Assembly (NCBI GenBank): GCA_017619375.1
Contig: JAFZSL010000039.1
Span: forward strand, 45,974-109,973
Source of the DNA: Prevotella sp.
GTDB taxonomy: Bacteria > Bacteroidota > Bacteroidia > Bacteroidales > Bacteroidaceae
Direction of reading: 5' to 3'
DNA: 64,000 bases
Below, piece by piece: positions 27,160 through 35,106 of the stretch; the first letter of the stretch is position 1, and the number at the start of each line of letters is the position of its first letter. The notes beneath the pieces are model-generated. The model did no database searches. It was given only the letters and a program-made list of their open reading frames with translations, and was not told the origin of the DNA. A program made the position numbers and the translations under genes.

Positions 27160-27888
27160 CTAAAAATACACCCTCACACCAGCAAGCAAACTACAGCGCT
27201 CTATGCCATACATATCCTCGTCTTTGATGTAATAGCCTTTAGGCTCGAACATGAAAAGGGAATTCCAATTGAGTTGTAAACCGAAAGCGACATTTTTAGC
27301 CACTCCACATTCCACACCGACACCAACCATGGTTGCAAAATCCGTCTCTGTATTTGTCTCCTGGAATCCTTTCTCCTTCAAGATGCCACATCCAAGTCCA
27401 AATTCAATGTCAGCGCGAATCCGTCTTTTGCTGTCCAAATAATCGCTATAAGCCACCAACGGTCCCATATACTTTATTTTCATATTCAAATCCTTGTCGA
27501 AGGAAGCATTGAACAGATACATGCAGGCTCCCACTCCAAATCCAGATGGCCAAAAATGCTGGTACTCGACGCCATACTCCAAGCCCATATTGTATTCATA
27601 GAATTGTCTCGCGGTTTCCACCTCCGAACATACGAGGGAGGGGCCGGTATTCAACTTGATGACATTACGTGGGACACGCACTTCATTGTCAAAAACCTGA
27701 TTGTAGTTGTCCATCTTTATTGTTGGCTGTCTTTGCATGTCCAAATGTATGTCATCAAGAGCCAAATCTTCATTGGAGCGGATTGTTCTCTCAGGTTCGA
27801 CCGAGGAAACCATTCTCGTGGAAGAGCATCCTGTAACGAAAAGCATCACGGCGCTCAGAAAAACAAAGGTGAAATATCGGGAACACAT
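27160..27888 (-). CDS. Outer-membrane-type lipoprotein
   Basis: A 242-residue lipoprotein with lipobox FVTGC (Cys at about residue 21). The mature part from about residue 80 has alternating strands (GPSLVCSEVE, YGVEYQHFWPSGFGVGACMY, DIEFGLGCGI, VGVGVECGVAKNVAFGLQLNW, LLAGVRVYF) that resemble a small beta-barrel. It would therefore be a lipid-anchored barrel, which is less common than a plain porin-like protein. The upstream direct-repeat operator links it to the barrel gene at 25874. Confidence 0.75.
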   Translation of the reverse strand: MCSRYFTFVFLSAVMLFVTGCSSTRMVSSVEPERTIRSNEDLALDDIHLDMQRQPTIKMDNYNQVFDNEVRVPRNVIKLNTGPSLVCSEVETARQFYEYNMGLEYGVEYQHFWPSGFGVGACMYLFNASFDKDLNMKIKYMGPLVAYSDYLDSKRRIRADIEFGLGCGILKEKGFQETNTETDFATMVGVGVECGVAKNVAFGLQLNWNSLFMFEPKGYYIKDEDMYGIERCSLLAGVRVYF

Positions 27889-27987
27889 ATTATTATATAT
27901 TAATGGGTATTTATGAATATTTATAAAAAAGCGGAATATCAGTTAAGCCAAGTGTGTCAACACAAAAGCACCAATCTGTCTTTTCTG

Positions 27988-28052
27988 CAAAATTGCAAAT
28001 AAACATGAAATACTACAAAAGTATTTCCCTAATCATATAGGGTTTTTCCCTA
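27988..28052 (-). promoter_or_regulatory. Operator and -7 element for the lipoprotein gene
   Basis: On the minus strand, two TAGGGA repeats (28052-28047 and 28031-28026) are 21 bases apart start to start, the distal one within TAGGGAAAAACCC. Thirty bases after the proximal repeat comes a -7-like CAATTTTG (27995-27988). Spacing and sequence match the set upstream of 25874. The rest of the 27889-28187 gap shows nothing. Confidence 0.5.
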
Positions 28053-28187
28053 TTTTTCAGTCCACCTCATTGCTCAAGAAAAAACGACATGATTATCAGC
28101 ATAATTTCCGATGAAGGAAATAGGAGCGTTTGTAACTTATTAATTTCCAACAACGCTCTCTACATTTACAAGGAAGTTTGCTGATAA

Positions 28188-28239
28188 TCATAAAAAAAGA
28201 TGCCATGCCCCGGCTCAATGTGTAGCCTAAGGCATGGCA
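28188..28239 (-). terminator. Intrinsic terminator for the beta-propeller gene
   Basis: Reading the minus strand, a 9 bp stem (TGCCATGCC at 28239-28231 pairing with GGCATGGCA at 28209-28201) with a 21-base loop is followed by TCTTTTTTTAT. It ends the frr-rsgA-propeller unit. Confidence 0.7.
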
Positions 28240-28275
28240 GTTATGCGACGAGCAGGCCAGGCGTGACACCTAACC

Positions 28276-29862
28276 TTACACTTTCTTCTGGCGTCTTCTT
28301 AACAAGAGCACGGCGACGGCAAGGGCGAACACAACACCCGCTCCCACGAAGACAGGCGTCATACCGCCACCATCCTCTCCTTCAAGCATGGCGACGATGT
28401 TGCCACCGGCCTTATCTTCCTTTTCAGGACCTGCAGTCTCTTCCTTCTCCAACATATCCAGGACTGCAGCCCCATCGGTATTCTTAAGCACGGGTTCCGG
28501 CTCAGCATATTCCACTTCGTAGATGTTGACAGCATTTCCGCTGGTCCCGGCCGTCCCTCGACCTTGGGAGGTGACAATGACAAACTTTCCGTCGTTGGAG
28601 ATGTCGAGTCCTACGGGATAGGAGTCCACATCGATATTAGCCACGGCTTTCATCGTCCTGGTGTCCACCACATAGAGTTTGCTGGCGAGGTTGCATGCAG
28701 CGAAGATGAAATGTCCGCTGGGCGAAATCTCGATGGTGCGCGCCCCGGCACCTACCTTGCATTCCTCCCAGCCTCCTATGGTGGTGGTCTTCCCTGTCAT
28801 GGCCTTTGCTGCAGCCATGAACTTATCCAATTTGATGCGCTGCACATATCCAGCCTTGTTGACGCTGAGATAGAGGTAGCCGTCGCGTATGACGAGATGC
28901 CTCACGTTGGCCATCATGCCCAGCACCCTTCCAAGATATTCCTGTGTCTCCATGTTGATGACGGCGATGCCGCCATTACCACCCATGCAGCCCACAAGGA
29001 GATATTTGTCATCAGGTGTGAAGACAGTTCCCCTAAGGCAATAGCCACTCTTGTTGTCACGGTCGACAGGCACTTTTAGGCTGAAGTTGAGCGGCAGCAC
29101 ATAGTCCACCACAAGGAGTTTCTCATGGAACCACTCGTCCGGGTTGAGACTGGCCACGTTGACCAGTCCAACGGTGTTGTTGCCCCAATGTGTGATGGCG
29201 ACGTGCTTGCCGTCGTGAGAAGTGGCGACCATCTTGGGCAGCGGTCCCGTCTCCATGAGTTTCACGATTTCGTCGGTCTTCGTGTCGATGACGGCAACCG
29301 CCGATGGGTCTTGTGCATTAAGGTCGTAGGTTCGCCTGTAAAATGGAATCCACAAGTATCGTCCTCCATGGGAGAAGGTGGCCTCAACAGGTTTTCCCTG
29401 GAACGTATTGAGGTTCTGGGTGTAGTGGGTGAAGGGATAGAACTCACTCGGCTTGCTCCATAGCGCGTCATCCTTCCCGTCCCGGAATTGATAATTGATC
29501 ACCTTTTTCCGCTCATGGGTTTTCATGTCATACACCACGGTGCAGCATCCCTCGAGGGAGTTGACATAATACTTGGTCCCGTCGGGGTGGATGTTGGCCG
29601 ACTTGGGGGAGTTGACATACGGGTCCCTGTACTCCTTGGGGCTACCGCCATAGTTCACATGTTTCTTGACGATGGTGAGGGTGACCTCTCCCCCTTCAGC
29701 CTTGCTGGTGGTGCCCATGGCCGGATGCACCAATCTTTCAGTGGTTGTGCTGGTGGCCTGGGGTTTGCTCTTTTCAGGGTCTTGGGCATGAGCCGTTGCG
29801 CATGCCAAAACCATCACGGCACACGTGGGAAAAAAGAAATGTTTGAAAGTTGTCATAATCAA
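28276..29862 (-). CDS. Exported YVTN-type beta-propeller protein with C-terminal membrane anchor
   Basis: A 528-residue protein with a signal peptide (about 1-26, ending ATAHAQ) and a seven-bladed-like propeller of YVTN/lactonase style: NIHPDGTKYYVNSLEGC, VAVIDTKTDEIVKLMETG, IAVINMETQEYLGRVLG, LYVVDTRTMKAVANIDVDSY, ISNDGKFVIVTSQGRG. After an acidic, low-complexity stretch it ends in GGGM, a hydrophobic helix and RRRQKKV. That Gly-hydrophobic-Arg layout is like protein-sorting signals and would fix the C-terminus in a membrane. It lies 26 bases after rsgA, so it may share that transcript. The ligand is unknown. The ATG at 29856 is an alternative start. Confidence 0.78.
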   Translation of the reverse strand: MIMTTFKHFFFPTCAVMVLACATAHAQDPEKSKPQATSTTTERLVHPAMGTTSKAEGGEVTLTIVKKHVNYGGSPKEYRDPYVNSPKSANIHPDGTKYYVNSLEGCCTVVYDMKTHERKKVINYQFRDGKDDALWSKPSEFYPFTHYTQNLNTFQGKPVEATFSHGGRYLWIPFYRRTYDLNAQDPSAVAVIDTKTDEIVKLMETGPLPKMVATSHDGKHVAITHWGNNTVGLVNVASLNPDEWFHEKLLVVDYVLPLNFSLKVPVDRDNKSGYCLRGTVFTPDDKYLLVGCMGGNGGIAVINMETQEYLGRVLGMMANVRHLVIRDGYLYLSVNKAGYVQRIKLDKFMAAAKAMTGKTTTIGGWEECKVGAGARTIEISPSGHFIFAACNLASKLYVVDTRTMKAVANIDVDSYPVGLDISNDGKFVIVTSQGRGTAGTSGNAVNIYEVEYAEPEPVLKNTDGAAVLDMLEKEETAGPEKEDKAGGNIVAMLEGEDGGGMTPVFVGAGVVFALAVAVLLLRRRQKKV

Positions 29863-29888
29863 TGATAATGCTGATCTACATGAAAATG

Positions 29889-30821
29889 TCAGAAAGCCTC
29901 TCTGTACTTGGCTTCATCCTTGTCATCGAGCATGCTCACGTAGGAGTTGTACCTGCTGAGTGCGATGTAATGCTGCTCCACAGCCTGCAACACGGCGCAT
30001 CCGGGTTCGTGCGTGTGTGTGCAGTTGCCAAAGCGGCAATTTTTTGAGAATTGGAAGATTTCACGGAAATATCCACAAATCTCCTGCGGTTCCATGTCAA
30101 AGGAACCGAACCCTTTGATACCCGGTGTGTCGATGGCCCATCCTCCCCCCGGCAGTTTCAGCATCTCGCTGAACGTGGTGGTGTGGGTGCCTGTCCCATG
30201 AGCGGCAGAAAGTTCCGCCGTTCTCAGTTTCAGACCAGGGATGAGCCTGTTGAGCAATGTAGATTTCCCTACACCGCTGTTTCCGCTGAATACCGATACC
30301 TTCCCTTCAAGCATGGCCGTCAATTTGTCGATGCCCATGCCCGTTTCTGCCGACACCTGGAGAACATCGTAGCCGATGTTCTCATACAACTCAGCCACCA
30401 TCTGCTGCATCCTGAGGTCGTCGCCATCGAGGAGGTCGGTCTTGTTCAACACGAGAACGACAGGCACCCTGTAGGCCTCAGCCGATGCAAGGAACCTGTC
30501 GACGAAAGTAAGCGAGGTGACGGGATAGTTGACAGTTGCGATGAGAAACGCCTGGTCCACATTGGCGGCAATGATGTGGCATTGCTTTGAAAGGTTGGGC
30601 GACTTTCTGACGATATAGTTCTTCCTGTCTTCTATCTCGTTGATGAAAGCCGTCCCTTCGGCGTTGCGTATGATGCCGACCCTGTCACCCACAGCCACCG
30701 GATTGGTGCTGCGGATGTCCTTGAGTCGGAAATTGCCTTTTATTTTGCTTTCCACCGTCTCACCTTCATCGGTGAGGACGGTGTACCAGCTTCCCGTGTT
30801 CCTGATGACGAGTCCCTTCAC
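29889..30821 (-). CDS. rsgA: Ribosome small subunit-dependent GTPase A
   Basis: A 310-residue circularly permuted GTPase that matures the 30S subunit. An N-terminal OB fold precedes G4 ([10 protein letters not shown]), then G1 ([12 protein letters not shown]), G2 (THTTT) and G3 (DTPGIKGF), and the C-terminal zinc site is [14 protein letters not shown]. It follows frr with a 4-base gap, so the two form an operon for ribosome recycling and assembly. Confidence 0.95.
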   Translation of the reverse strand: MKGLVIRNTGSWYTVLTDEGETVESKIKGNFRLKDIRSTNPVAVGDRVGIIRNAEGTAFINEIEDRKNYIVRKSPNLSKQCHIIAANVDQAFLIATVNYPVTSLTFVDRFLASAEAYRVPVVLVLNKTDLLDGDDLRMQQMVAELYENIGYDVLQVSAETGMGIDKLTAMLEGKVSVFSGNSGVGKSTLLNRLIPGLKLRTAELSAAHGTGTHTTTFSEMLKLPGGGWAIDTPGIKGFGSFDMEPQEICGYFREIFQFSKNCRFGNCTHTHEPGCAVLQAVEQHYIALSRYNSYVSMLDDKDEAKYREAF

Positions 30822-30825
30822 CTGC

Positions 30826-31386
30826 CTATACGGTCATGATTTCCTTGTTCTTTGCAGCAAGGATGTCCTCGATCTTCTTGATGTACTTGTCGTGTAGTTT
30901 CTGGAGTTCGAGTTCTGCATCTTTCTCGTTATCCTCGGAAAGCCCGTCCTTGATGGCCTTTTTCAGTTTGTCCTTGATGTCGCCTCTGACATTGCGCACC
31001 TCCACCTTTGCTTTCTCGGCAATCTTGTTGCACTGCTTGGTGAGTTCCCTTCTCCTTTCTTCTGTGGGCTGTGGAATGTTGAGACGTATGATTTCTCCGT
31101 TGTTTTCCGGTGTGATGCCAACATCCGAGTCCATGATGGCTTTCTCGATGGTGCGTATCATTTTCTTGTCCCATGGCCTGATGGCGATGGTTCTGGCGTC
31201 TGGCGTTGACACGTTGGCCACCTGGTTGAGCGGCACCATGCTTCCATAGGATTCCACCTTGACGCCACTGACGATGGCGGTATTGGCTCTTCCTGCTCTG
31301 ATTTTGGCCAGTGCGTCCTCTAAGAACATGGCGGCCATCTCCATTCTCTCTTCACTTTCGCTAAGTGTTGCTTTAACGTCTATCAT
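30826..31386 (-). CDS. frr: Ribosome recycling factor
   Basis: A 186-residue [22 protein letters not shown], the [16 protein letters not shown] block, [18 protein letters not shown] and the C-terminal coiled-coil half are all as expected; length is standard. It dissociates post-termination ribosomes with EF-G. A complete promoter lies just upstream. Confidence 0.96.
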   Translation of the reverse strand: MIDVKATLSESEERMEMAAMFLEDALAKIRAGRANTAIVSGVKVESYGSMVPLNQVANVSTPDARTIAIRPWDKKMIRTIEKAIMDSDVGITPENNGEIIRLNIPQPTEERRRELTKQCNKIAEKAKVEVRNVRGDIKDKLKKAIKDGLSEDNEKDAELELQKLHDKYIKKIEDILAAKNKEIMTV

Positions 31387-31412
31387 AGTTTGTTATCAAT
31401 GGTTCTATCGGG

Positions 31413-31444
31413 CAAATTTATGAATATTTTTGATTCTATGCAAA
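31413..31444 (-). promoter_or_regulatory. Promoter for frr-rsgA
   Basis: Minus-strand TTTG (31444-31441), 20 bases, TAAATTTG (31420-31413) then CC. The leader to the frr ATG is about 20 bases. Confidence 0.75.
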
Positions 31445-31529
31445 AAAAACGTGGGAAAATTGAATATCACAGGCAGAAAACGACTTTCCACAGCCTATTT
31501 CGATAAGCAACAGAAAAGGTCTTTACCAT

Positions 31530-31576
31530 CAACAGCGAGGAACGGGAGTTTTCGTTGTTCCCATCCCTCGCTGTTG
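31530..31576. terminator. Hairpin between frr and ksgA
   Basis: An 11-base inverted repeat CAACAGCGAGG (31530-31540) and CCTCGCTGTTG (31566-31576), with partial further pairing inside (GGAAC/GTTCC). No T tract follows on either strand, so its role as terminator of ksgA is only probable. Confidence 0.4.
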
Positions 31577-31623
31577 TCTTGACTCAATAGTCAGTATTTT
31601 TTCAGAATGTCTTCTCCAGCGGT

Positions 31624-31744
31624 TTAGAACCTGATTCCTATGCCGCCCATGACCACATGGCCATCGCCGAATATGCCGGGCTGATACTTGTAATCAGCAG
31701 AAGCGCCCTATTTCCCCAGAAACTCGGGCGTCCACAAGCCATGA
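31624..31744 (-). pseudogene. Remnant of an outer-membrane beta-barrel gene C-terminus
   Basis: Reading the minus strand to the TAA at 31626-31624, the last 26 residues include SADYKYQPGIFGDGHVVMGG then IGIRF, a typical last barrel strand ending in Phe. Going upstream, an in-frame TAG interrupts it, preceded by GLWTPEFLGK. No start or body remains. It directly follows the ksgA stop. I read it as the decayed tail of a lost barrel gene. Confidence 0.45.
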
Positions 31745-31760
31745 TTAGTCGTTGGGACTG

Positions 31761-32621
31761 TCAACTTTCAGAATCTCCTTCATATTGAGATTCTTCTTTG
31801 GGATTCGTGTTACAAAGATTGGTTTGTATTTGTTTCTGTTCTGCCTCCACCCTGTTGGTGAGTTCCACAAATTCCTGAATGGAGAGTTGCTCAGGCCTCC
31901 TTGTCATAATGTCGCTTTGGAAGAATGTGTCGGAGATCTGTCCTTGCGGGAAGAGTTGGCGCAGACTCACCCTCAGCATTTTCCTGCGTTGGTTGAAGAC
32001 GGTCTTCACCACTCGTTGGAAGAGCACCTCGTTGCAATCAAGATGTTCGACATTGTTGCGTGTCATCCTGATGACGGCGCTTTTCACCTTTGGCGGTGGG
32101 TTGAAGACGTGTTCATCCACGGTGAAGAGGTATTCCACGTCATACCAGGCTTGGATGAGCACGCTGAGGATGCCATATGCCTTGTTTCCCGCGGGAGAGG
32201 CGATACGCTGCGCCACCTCGCGTTGTATCATTCCCGTGCAACAAGGGATGAGGTGCTTGTATTCGAGCATCTTGAAGAAAATCTGCGTGGAGATGTCGTA
32301 TGGATAGTTGCCGGTGAGCACAAACTGCCTTCCATCGAATAGTTTCTCCAAGTCCATCCGGAGGAAGTCTCCCTCCACCACCCTTCCATCAAGCATGGGG
32401 AAATGCTGATGGAGATAAGCAACCGACTCACGGTCTATCTCCACGACGTTCAACTCACGAGGTTTCTCCATCAAGTATTGGGTGAGGACACCCATTCCCG
32501 GCCCCACCTCCAAGACGGGGATTCCCGGACAAGCATCCACGGTGTCGGCAATGGCCTTTGCCACGTTCAAGTCGATGAGGAAATGCTGTCCTAAGTTCTT
32601 CTTTGGCCTAACTTTTTTCAT
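31761..32621 (-). CDS. ksgA: 16S rRNA dimethyladenosine transferase
   Basis: A 286-residue KsgA/RsmA that dimethylates A1518 and A1519 of 16S rRNA. KKNLGQHFLID is the N-terminal signature, VLEVGPGMGVLTQYL is the SAM motif, and LTGNYPYDIS carries the catalytic N-L/Y-P-Y motif. The start at ATG 32621 is chosen because the 12 extra codons of the longer frame would lie upstream of the predicted transcription start. The last about 30 residues are an unusual Gln/Glu/Ser-rich tail. Confidence 0.94.
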   Translation of the reverse strand: MKKVRPKKNLGQHFLIDLNVAKAIADTVDACPGIPVLEVGPGMGVLTQYLMEKPRELNVVEIDRESVAYLHQHFPMLDGRVVEGDFLRMDLEKLFDGRQFVLTGNYPYDISTQIFFKMLEYKHLIPCCTGMIQREVAQRIASPAGNKAYGILSVLIQAWYDVEYLFTVDEHVFNPPPKVKSAVIRMTRNNVEHLDCNEVLFQRVVKTVFNQRRKMLRVSLRQLFPQGQISDTFFQSDIMTRRPEQLSIQEFVELTNRVEAEQKQIQTNLCNTNPKEESQYEGDSES

Positions 32622-32627
32622 TGACTG

Positions 32628-32715
32628 CAAAGTTAGTGCAAACCGAGCGTAAAGCAAAACAAATCACGAAGTTTTTGATTTCCTTCCCGAGGTCCTTCCC
32701 GAGGTGAAGCCCTTT
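32628..32715 (-). repeat. Diverged copy of the 88 bp promoter-bearing repeat, serving ksgA
   Basis: This stretch is recognisably the same element as the tandem repeats at 63811-64000 (CAAAGTTA, CCGAG, AAGCAAAA, AGTTTTTG and CCGAGGT in the same order). It keeps a complete minus-strand promoter: TTTG (32658-32655), 19 bases, TAACTTTG (32635-32628). It has an extra small duplication (CCTTCCCGAGGT twice). The -7 box ends only 6 bases before the ksgA ATG, so the transcript would be leaderless or nearly so. Confidence 0.7.
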
Positions 32716-32873
32716 TTTGAGCGTAGAGCAAAATCTGTCCTTTGCCATGAAATGTGCAAAAAAGCTAAGATGATAACACACGTTCATCAACCAATAAAAA
32801 ATATTATTAGCCAATAATATAATAAATGACGGATGGTCATCGTTAGAAAGATATAGAACCAAAAAGATTGCCT

Positions 32874-32999
32874 ATGAAAATTTTTACCCTCGAAGAGACT
32901 GACCCCTCCCCCCGCACACTCAACTTTCTCAGAGAATTCGCCCGCACTTGCCGTGTCATCGAAATGAACGGTGAAAGTTGCATCTATTGTCTGAACTAA
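32874..32999 (+). CDS. 41-residue conserved-looking small ORF before rpe
   Basis: Begins MKIFTLEETDPSPRTLNFLR and ends ESCIYCLN. It has no signal peptide or membrane segment, an amphipathic helix in the middle and two cysteines near the C-terminus. It ends 9 bases before the rpe ATG, so it may be translated from the rpe transcript. Short proteins of this shape occur widely in Bacteroidales, but I cannot give a function. It could also be a leader-like ORF for rpe. Confidence 0.6.
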   Translation: MKIFTLEETDPSPRTLNFLREFARTCRVIEMNGESCIYCLN

Positions 33000-33008
33000 C
33001 CTGCGGCC

Positions 33009-33662
33009 ATGTCAACACTTGTCTCCCCATCGTTACTTGCAGCCGACTTCACCAACCTTCGCGGCGACATCGACATGATCAACCGCAGTGAGGCCGACTG
33101 GCTGCATATGGACATCATGGATGGTGTCTTCGTACCCAACATCTCTTTCGGATTCCCTGTGCTTGAAGCGGTGGCCGGCATCTGCCAGAAACCGCTCGAC
33201 GTGCATTTCATGACCGTCCACCCCGAGGACTACATCGCGCGGACAGCCAAACTTGGCGCCATGATGATGAACATCCACTATGAGGCATGCACCCATCTCC
33301 ACCGCACCGTCCAGGAAATCCATGCCGCCGGGATGAAGGCCGGCGTGACCCTCAACCCCAGCACTCCGGTGTCGATGCTCGAAGACATCATCTGCGAGGT
33401 GGACATGGTACTGCTGATGAGTGTCAACCCCGGTTTCGGAGGCCAAAAATTCATTGAGAACACGATAGGGAAAGTAACTCGCCTTCGTGAGATGATTGCT
33501 TCGAAAGGAAGCCATGCACTCATCGAAGTGGATGGCGGCGTGCAGGATGAGACTGCCCCACGCCTGGTACGTGCCGGTGTGGACGTTCTGGTCAGTGGCA
33601 GCTATGTGTTCAAGGCCAAAGACCCCATAGCCACCATCCACGACCTAAAAGCATTGGGATGA
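33009..33662 (+). CDS. rpe: Ribulose-phosphate 3-epimerase
   Basis: A 217-residue TIM-barrel enzyme that interconverts ribulose 5-phosphate and xylulose 5-phosphate in the pentose phosphate pathway. SPSLLAADFTNL, HMDIMDGVFVPNISFG (catalytic Asp and metal His), VHFMTVHPED, MSVNPGFGGQKFI and EVDGGVQDE are all present. Standard length. Confidence 0.96.
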   Translation: MSTLVSPSLLAADFTNLRGDIDMINRSEADWLHMDIMDGVFVPNISFGFPVLEAVAGICQKPLDVHFMTVHPEDYIARTAKLGAMMMNIHYEACTHLHRTVQEIHAAGMKAGVTLNPSTPVSMLEDIICEVDMVLLMSVNPGFGGQKFIENTIGKVTRLREMIASKGSHALIEVDGGVQDETAPRLVRAGVDVLVSGSYVFKAKDPIATIHDLKALG

Positions 33663-33683
33663 CATCCCGATTCTCAAACTAGA

Positions 33684-33769
33684 TTATCCCGAATTAGAGA
33701 ATTAAAGAATTAACTTTTGACCAAAACCTTATTGGTACTTCAATTCTCCAACTCTCCAATTCGGGATAA
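33684..33769. terminator. Bidirectional terminator between rpe and the ECF sigma gene
   Basis: A 12-base inverted repeat TTATCCCGAATT (33684-33695) and AATTCGGGATAA (33758-33769), with inner GAGAATT/AATTCTC arms that extend the structure. The right arm is followed by AAAAA; the left is A+T-rich. It serves convergent genes. Confidence 0.6.
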
Positions 33770-33807
33770 AAAACATCCTCTGTTCGGGATGATAATAATT
33801 TTAGATT

Positions 33808-34404
33808 TTAGTCCAACTGCAGGACCATGTTATGCTCTTTAGCCATCCTTCTCAGATTGAGGATGGCATATCTCATGCGTCCCAATGACGTGTTGATGCT
33901 CACCCCGGTGGCCTCGGCGATTTCCTTGAAAGACATCTCCTGATAGAATCTCATGAACACCACCTCACGCTGCGTTGGCGGGAGCATGTTCATCATCTTG
34001 CGTACGTCGCGTAGCACTTGTTCGTTGACAAATTGATTCTCCACGTTCAAATCAAGGACCTCGTTGCCGCCAAGGTTGGAGAGGTCGTTCTCCTCATTGG
34101 CTTCGACGATTTTCTCCGACTTCTGCTCACGATACCAGTCCATGATGACATTATGGGCAATCCTCACCAACCAAGCCCCGAATTTTCCGGAATTGGTGTA
34201 TTTATGCTGCTGCAACTTGGTGATGACCTTGACGAAAGTCTCCTGAAAAATGTCATTGGCCACTTCATGGTCGCGCACGACAAACATGATATAAGTAAAG
34301 AGTTTGGTTTGCGTCCTTGACAACAACAAATCAAACGCCTTATTGTCACCGTCGATGTAGGCCAAGGCCAATTCCTCGTCGGTCAACTTTTTCAGATATT
34401 CCAT
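33808..34404 (-). CDS. ECF-type RNA polymerase sigma factor
   Basis: A 198-residue sigma-70 family protein with region 2 (LFTYIMFVVRDHEVANDIFQ, ETFVKV) and region 4 (LPPTQREVVFMRFYQEMSFK, EIAEATGVSINTSLGRMRYA). No anti-sigma gene is adjacent. A strong promoter precedes it with a leader of about 80 bases. The regulon cannot be told from the sequence; this type is a near-universal single-copy sigma in Bacteroidales. Confidence 0.9.
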   Translation of the reverse strand: MEYLKKLTDEELALAYIDGDNKAFDLLLSRTQTKLFTYIMFVVRDHEVANDIFQETFVKVITKLQQHKYTNSGKFGAWLVRIAHNVIMDWYREQKSEKIVEANEENDLSNLGGNEVLDLNVENQFVNEQVLRDVRKMMNMLPPTQREVVFMRFYQEMSFKEIAEATGVSINTSLGRMRYAILNLRRMAKEHNMVLQLD

Positions 34405-34491
34405 TGCTTCAATGATTGTTATTCAAGTAATGATGTTCCGATAGGCGTGATTTTTTTTAAGTTTAAAAAATAAAAGTCAAGAAATTCGTTG

Positions 34492-34523
34492 CAAATATAG
34501 GCACTTTTGCAGATTCCCACAAA
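34492..34523 (-). promoter_or_regulatory. Promoter for the ECF sigma gene
   Basis: Minus-strand TTTG (34523-34520), 20 bases, TATATTTG (34499-34492) then CA. This is a housekeeping-type promoter, so the gene need not be self-activated. Confidence 0.75.
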
Positions 34524-34614
34524 TTTTTTCACAAAAAAAAGCATTTTTCTAACAAAAAGAAACTATTCTGCGAATATTGTTTTTAATACCAACTTCCACA
34601 ATTAACAAAAAAAA

Positions 34615-34929
34615 TTAACAAAACGAGTATAAAGTATAAGAATCCCCCAAGTTTTGCATGTCCATGAGTAACCATTTTTGAATAATCATATGGGATTCGC
34701 TACAGAACGCGGACACGATTTCTTCGGGATTATTTTGGAGCATTGAGATAAATTTTCTATCTTTGTCTTCGGCATCAGGCGGAAAAGATTCGTTCCCCGC
34801 TGTCGTAAAGCCCGAAGCTGGTTGATTTATAAGGTCAATCAGCTTTGTTTTTTCATTTTTCGTTAAGCGGTAATCGTAGTATTTCTTTCCTTGCTTCACC
34901 AACTCATCGCGCAGGCCGGTGGGTACCAC
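34615..34929 (-). CDS. Hypothetical ORF, possibly a decayed membrane or exported protein
   Basis: A 104-residue frame from GTG 34929 with protein-like composition (LRDELVKQGKKYYDYRLTKN). In the same frame the open sequence continues upstream as VGGGFLFVVLFNVVPTGL, a hydrophobic segment without a start codon, while an ATG (34986) and a few codons MFALLLK lie one frame off. This looks like a frameshifted N-terminus. I do not recognise the family. Confidence 0.4.
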   Translation of the reverse strand: MVPTGLRDELVKQGKKYYDYRLTKNEKTKLIDLINQPASGFTTAGNESFPPDAEDKDRKFISMLQNNPEEIVSAFCSESHMIIQKWLLMDMQNLGDSYTLYSFC

Positions 34930-35106
34930 GTTGAATAAAACAACAAAAAGGAAGCCACCGCCAACTCTTCAAAAGGAGAGCAAACATGGAGAAAAATGTT
35001 TCTTATCAGCAAAAAACATACTTTTTTTCAGATTTTATGCTTTCGTTGGGCTTATTCTTGTTTTTTTTCCTTATTTTCGCATGTCAAAAGAAAAACAATC
35101 AAAAAT

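Noticed and set aside
33808-34404. The ECF sigma factor as a member of the five-gene signalling unit
   Set aside because: It is on the opposite strand, has a housekeeping-type promoter and no adjacent anti-sigma; it resembles the common single-copy Bacteroidales sigma.
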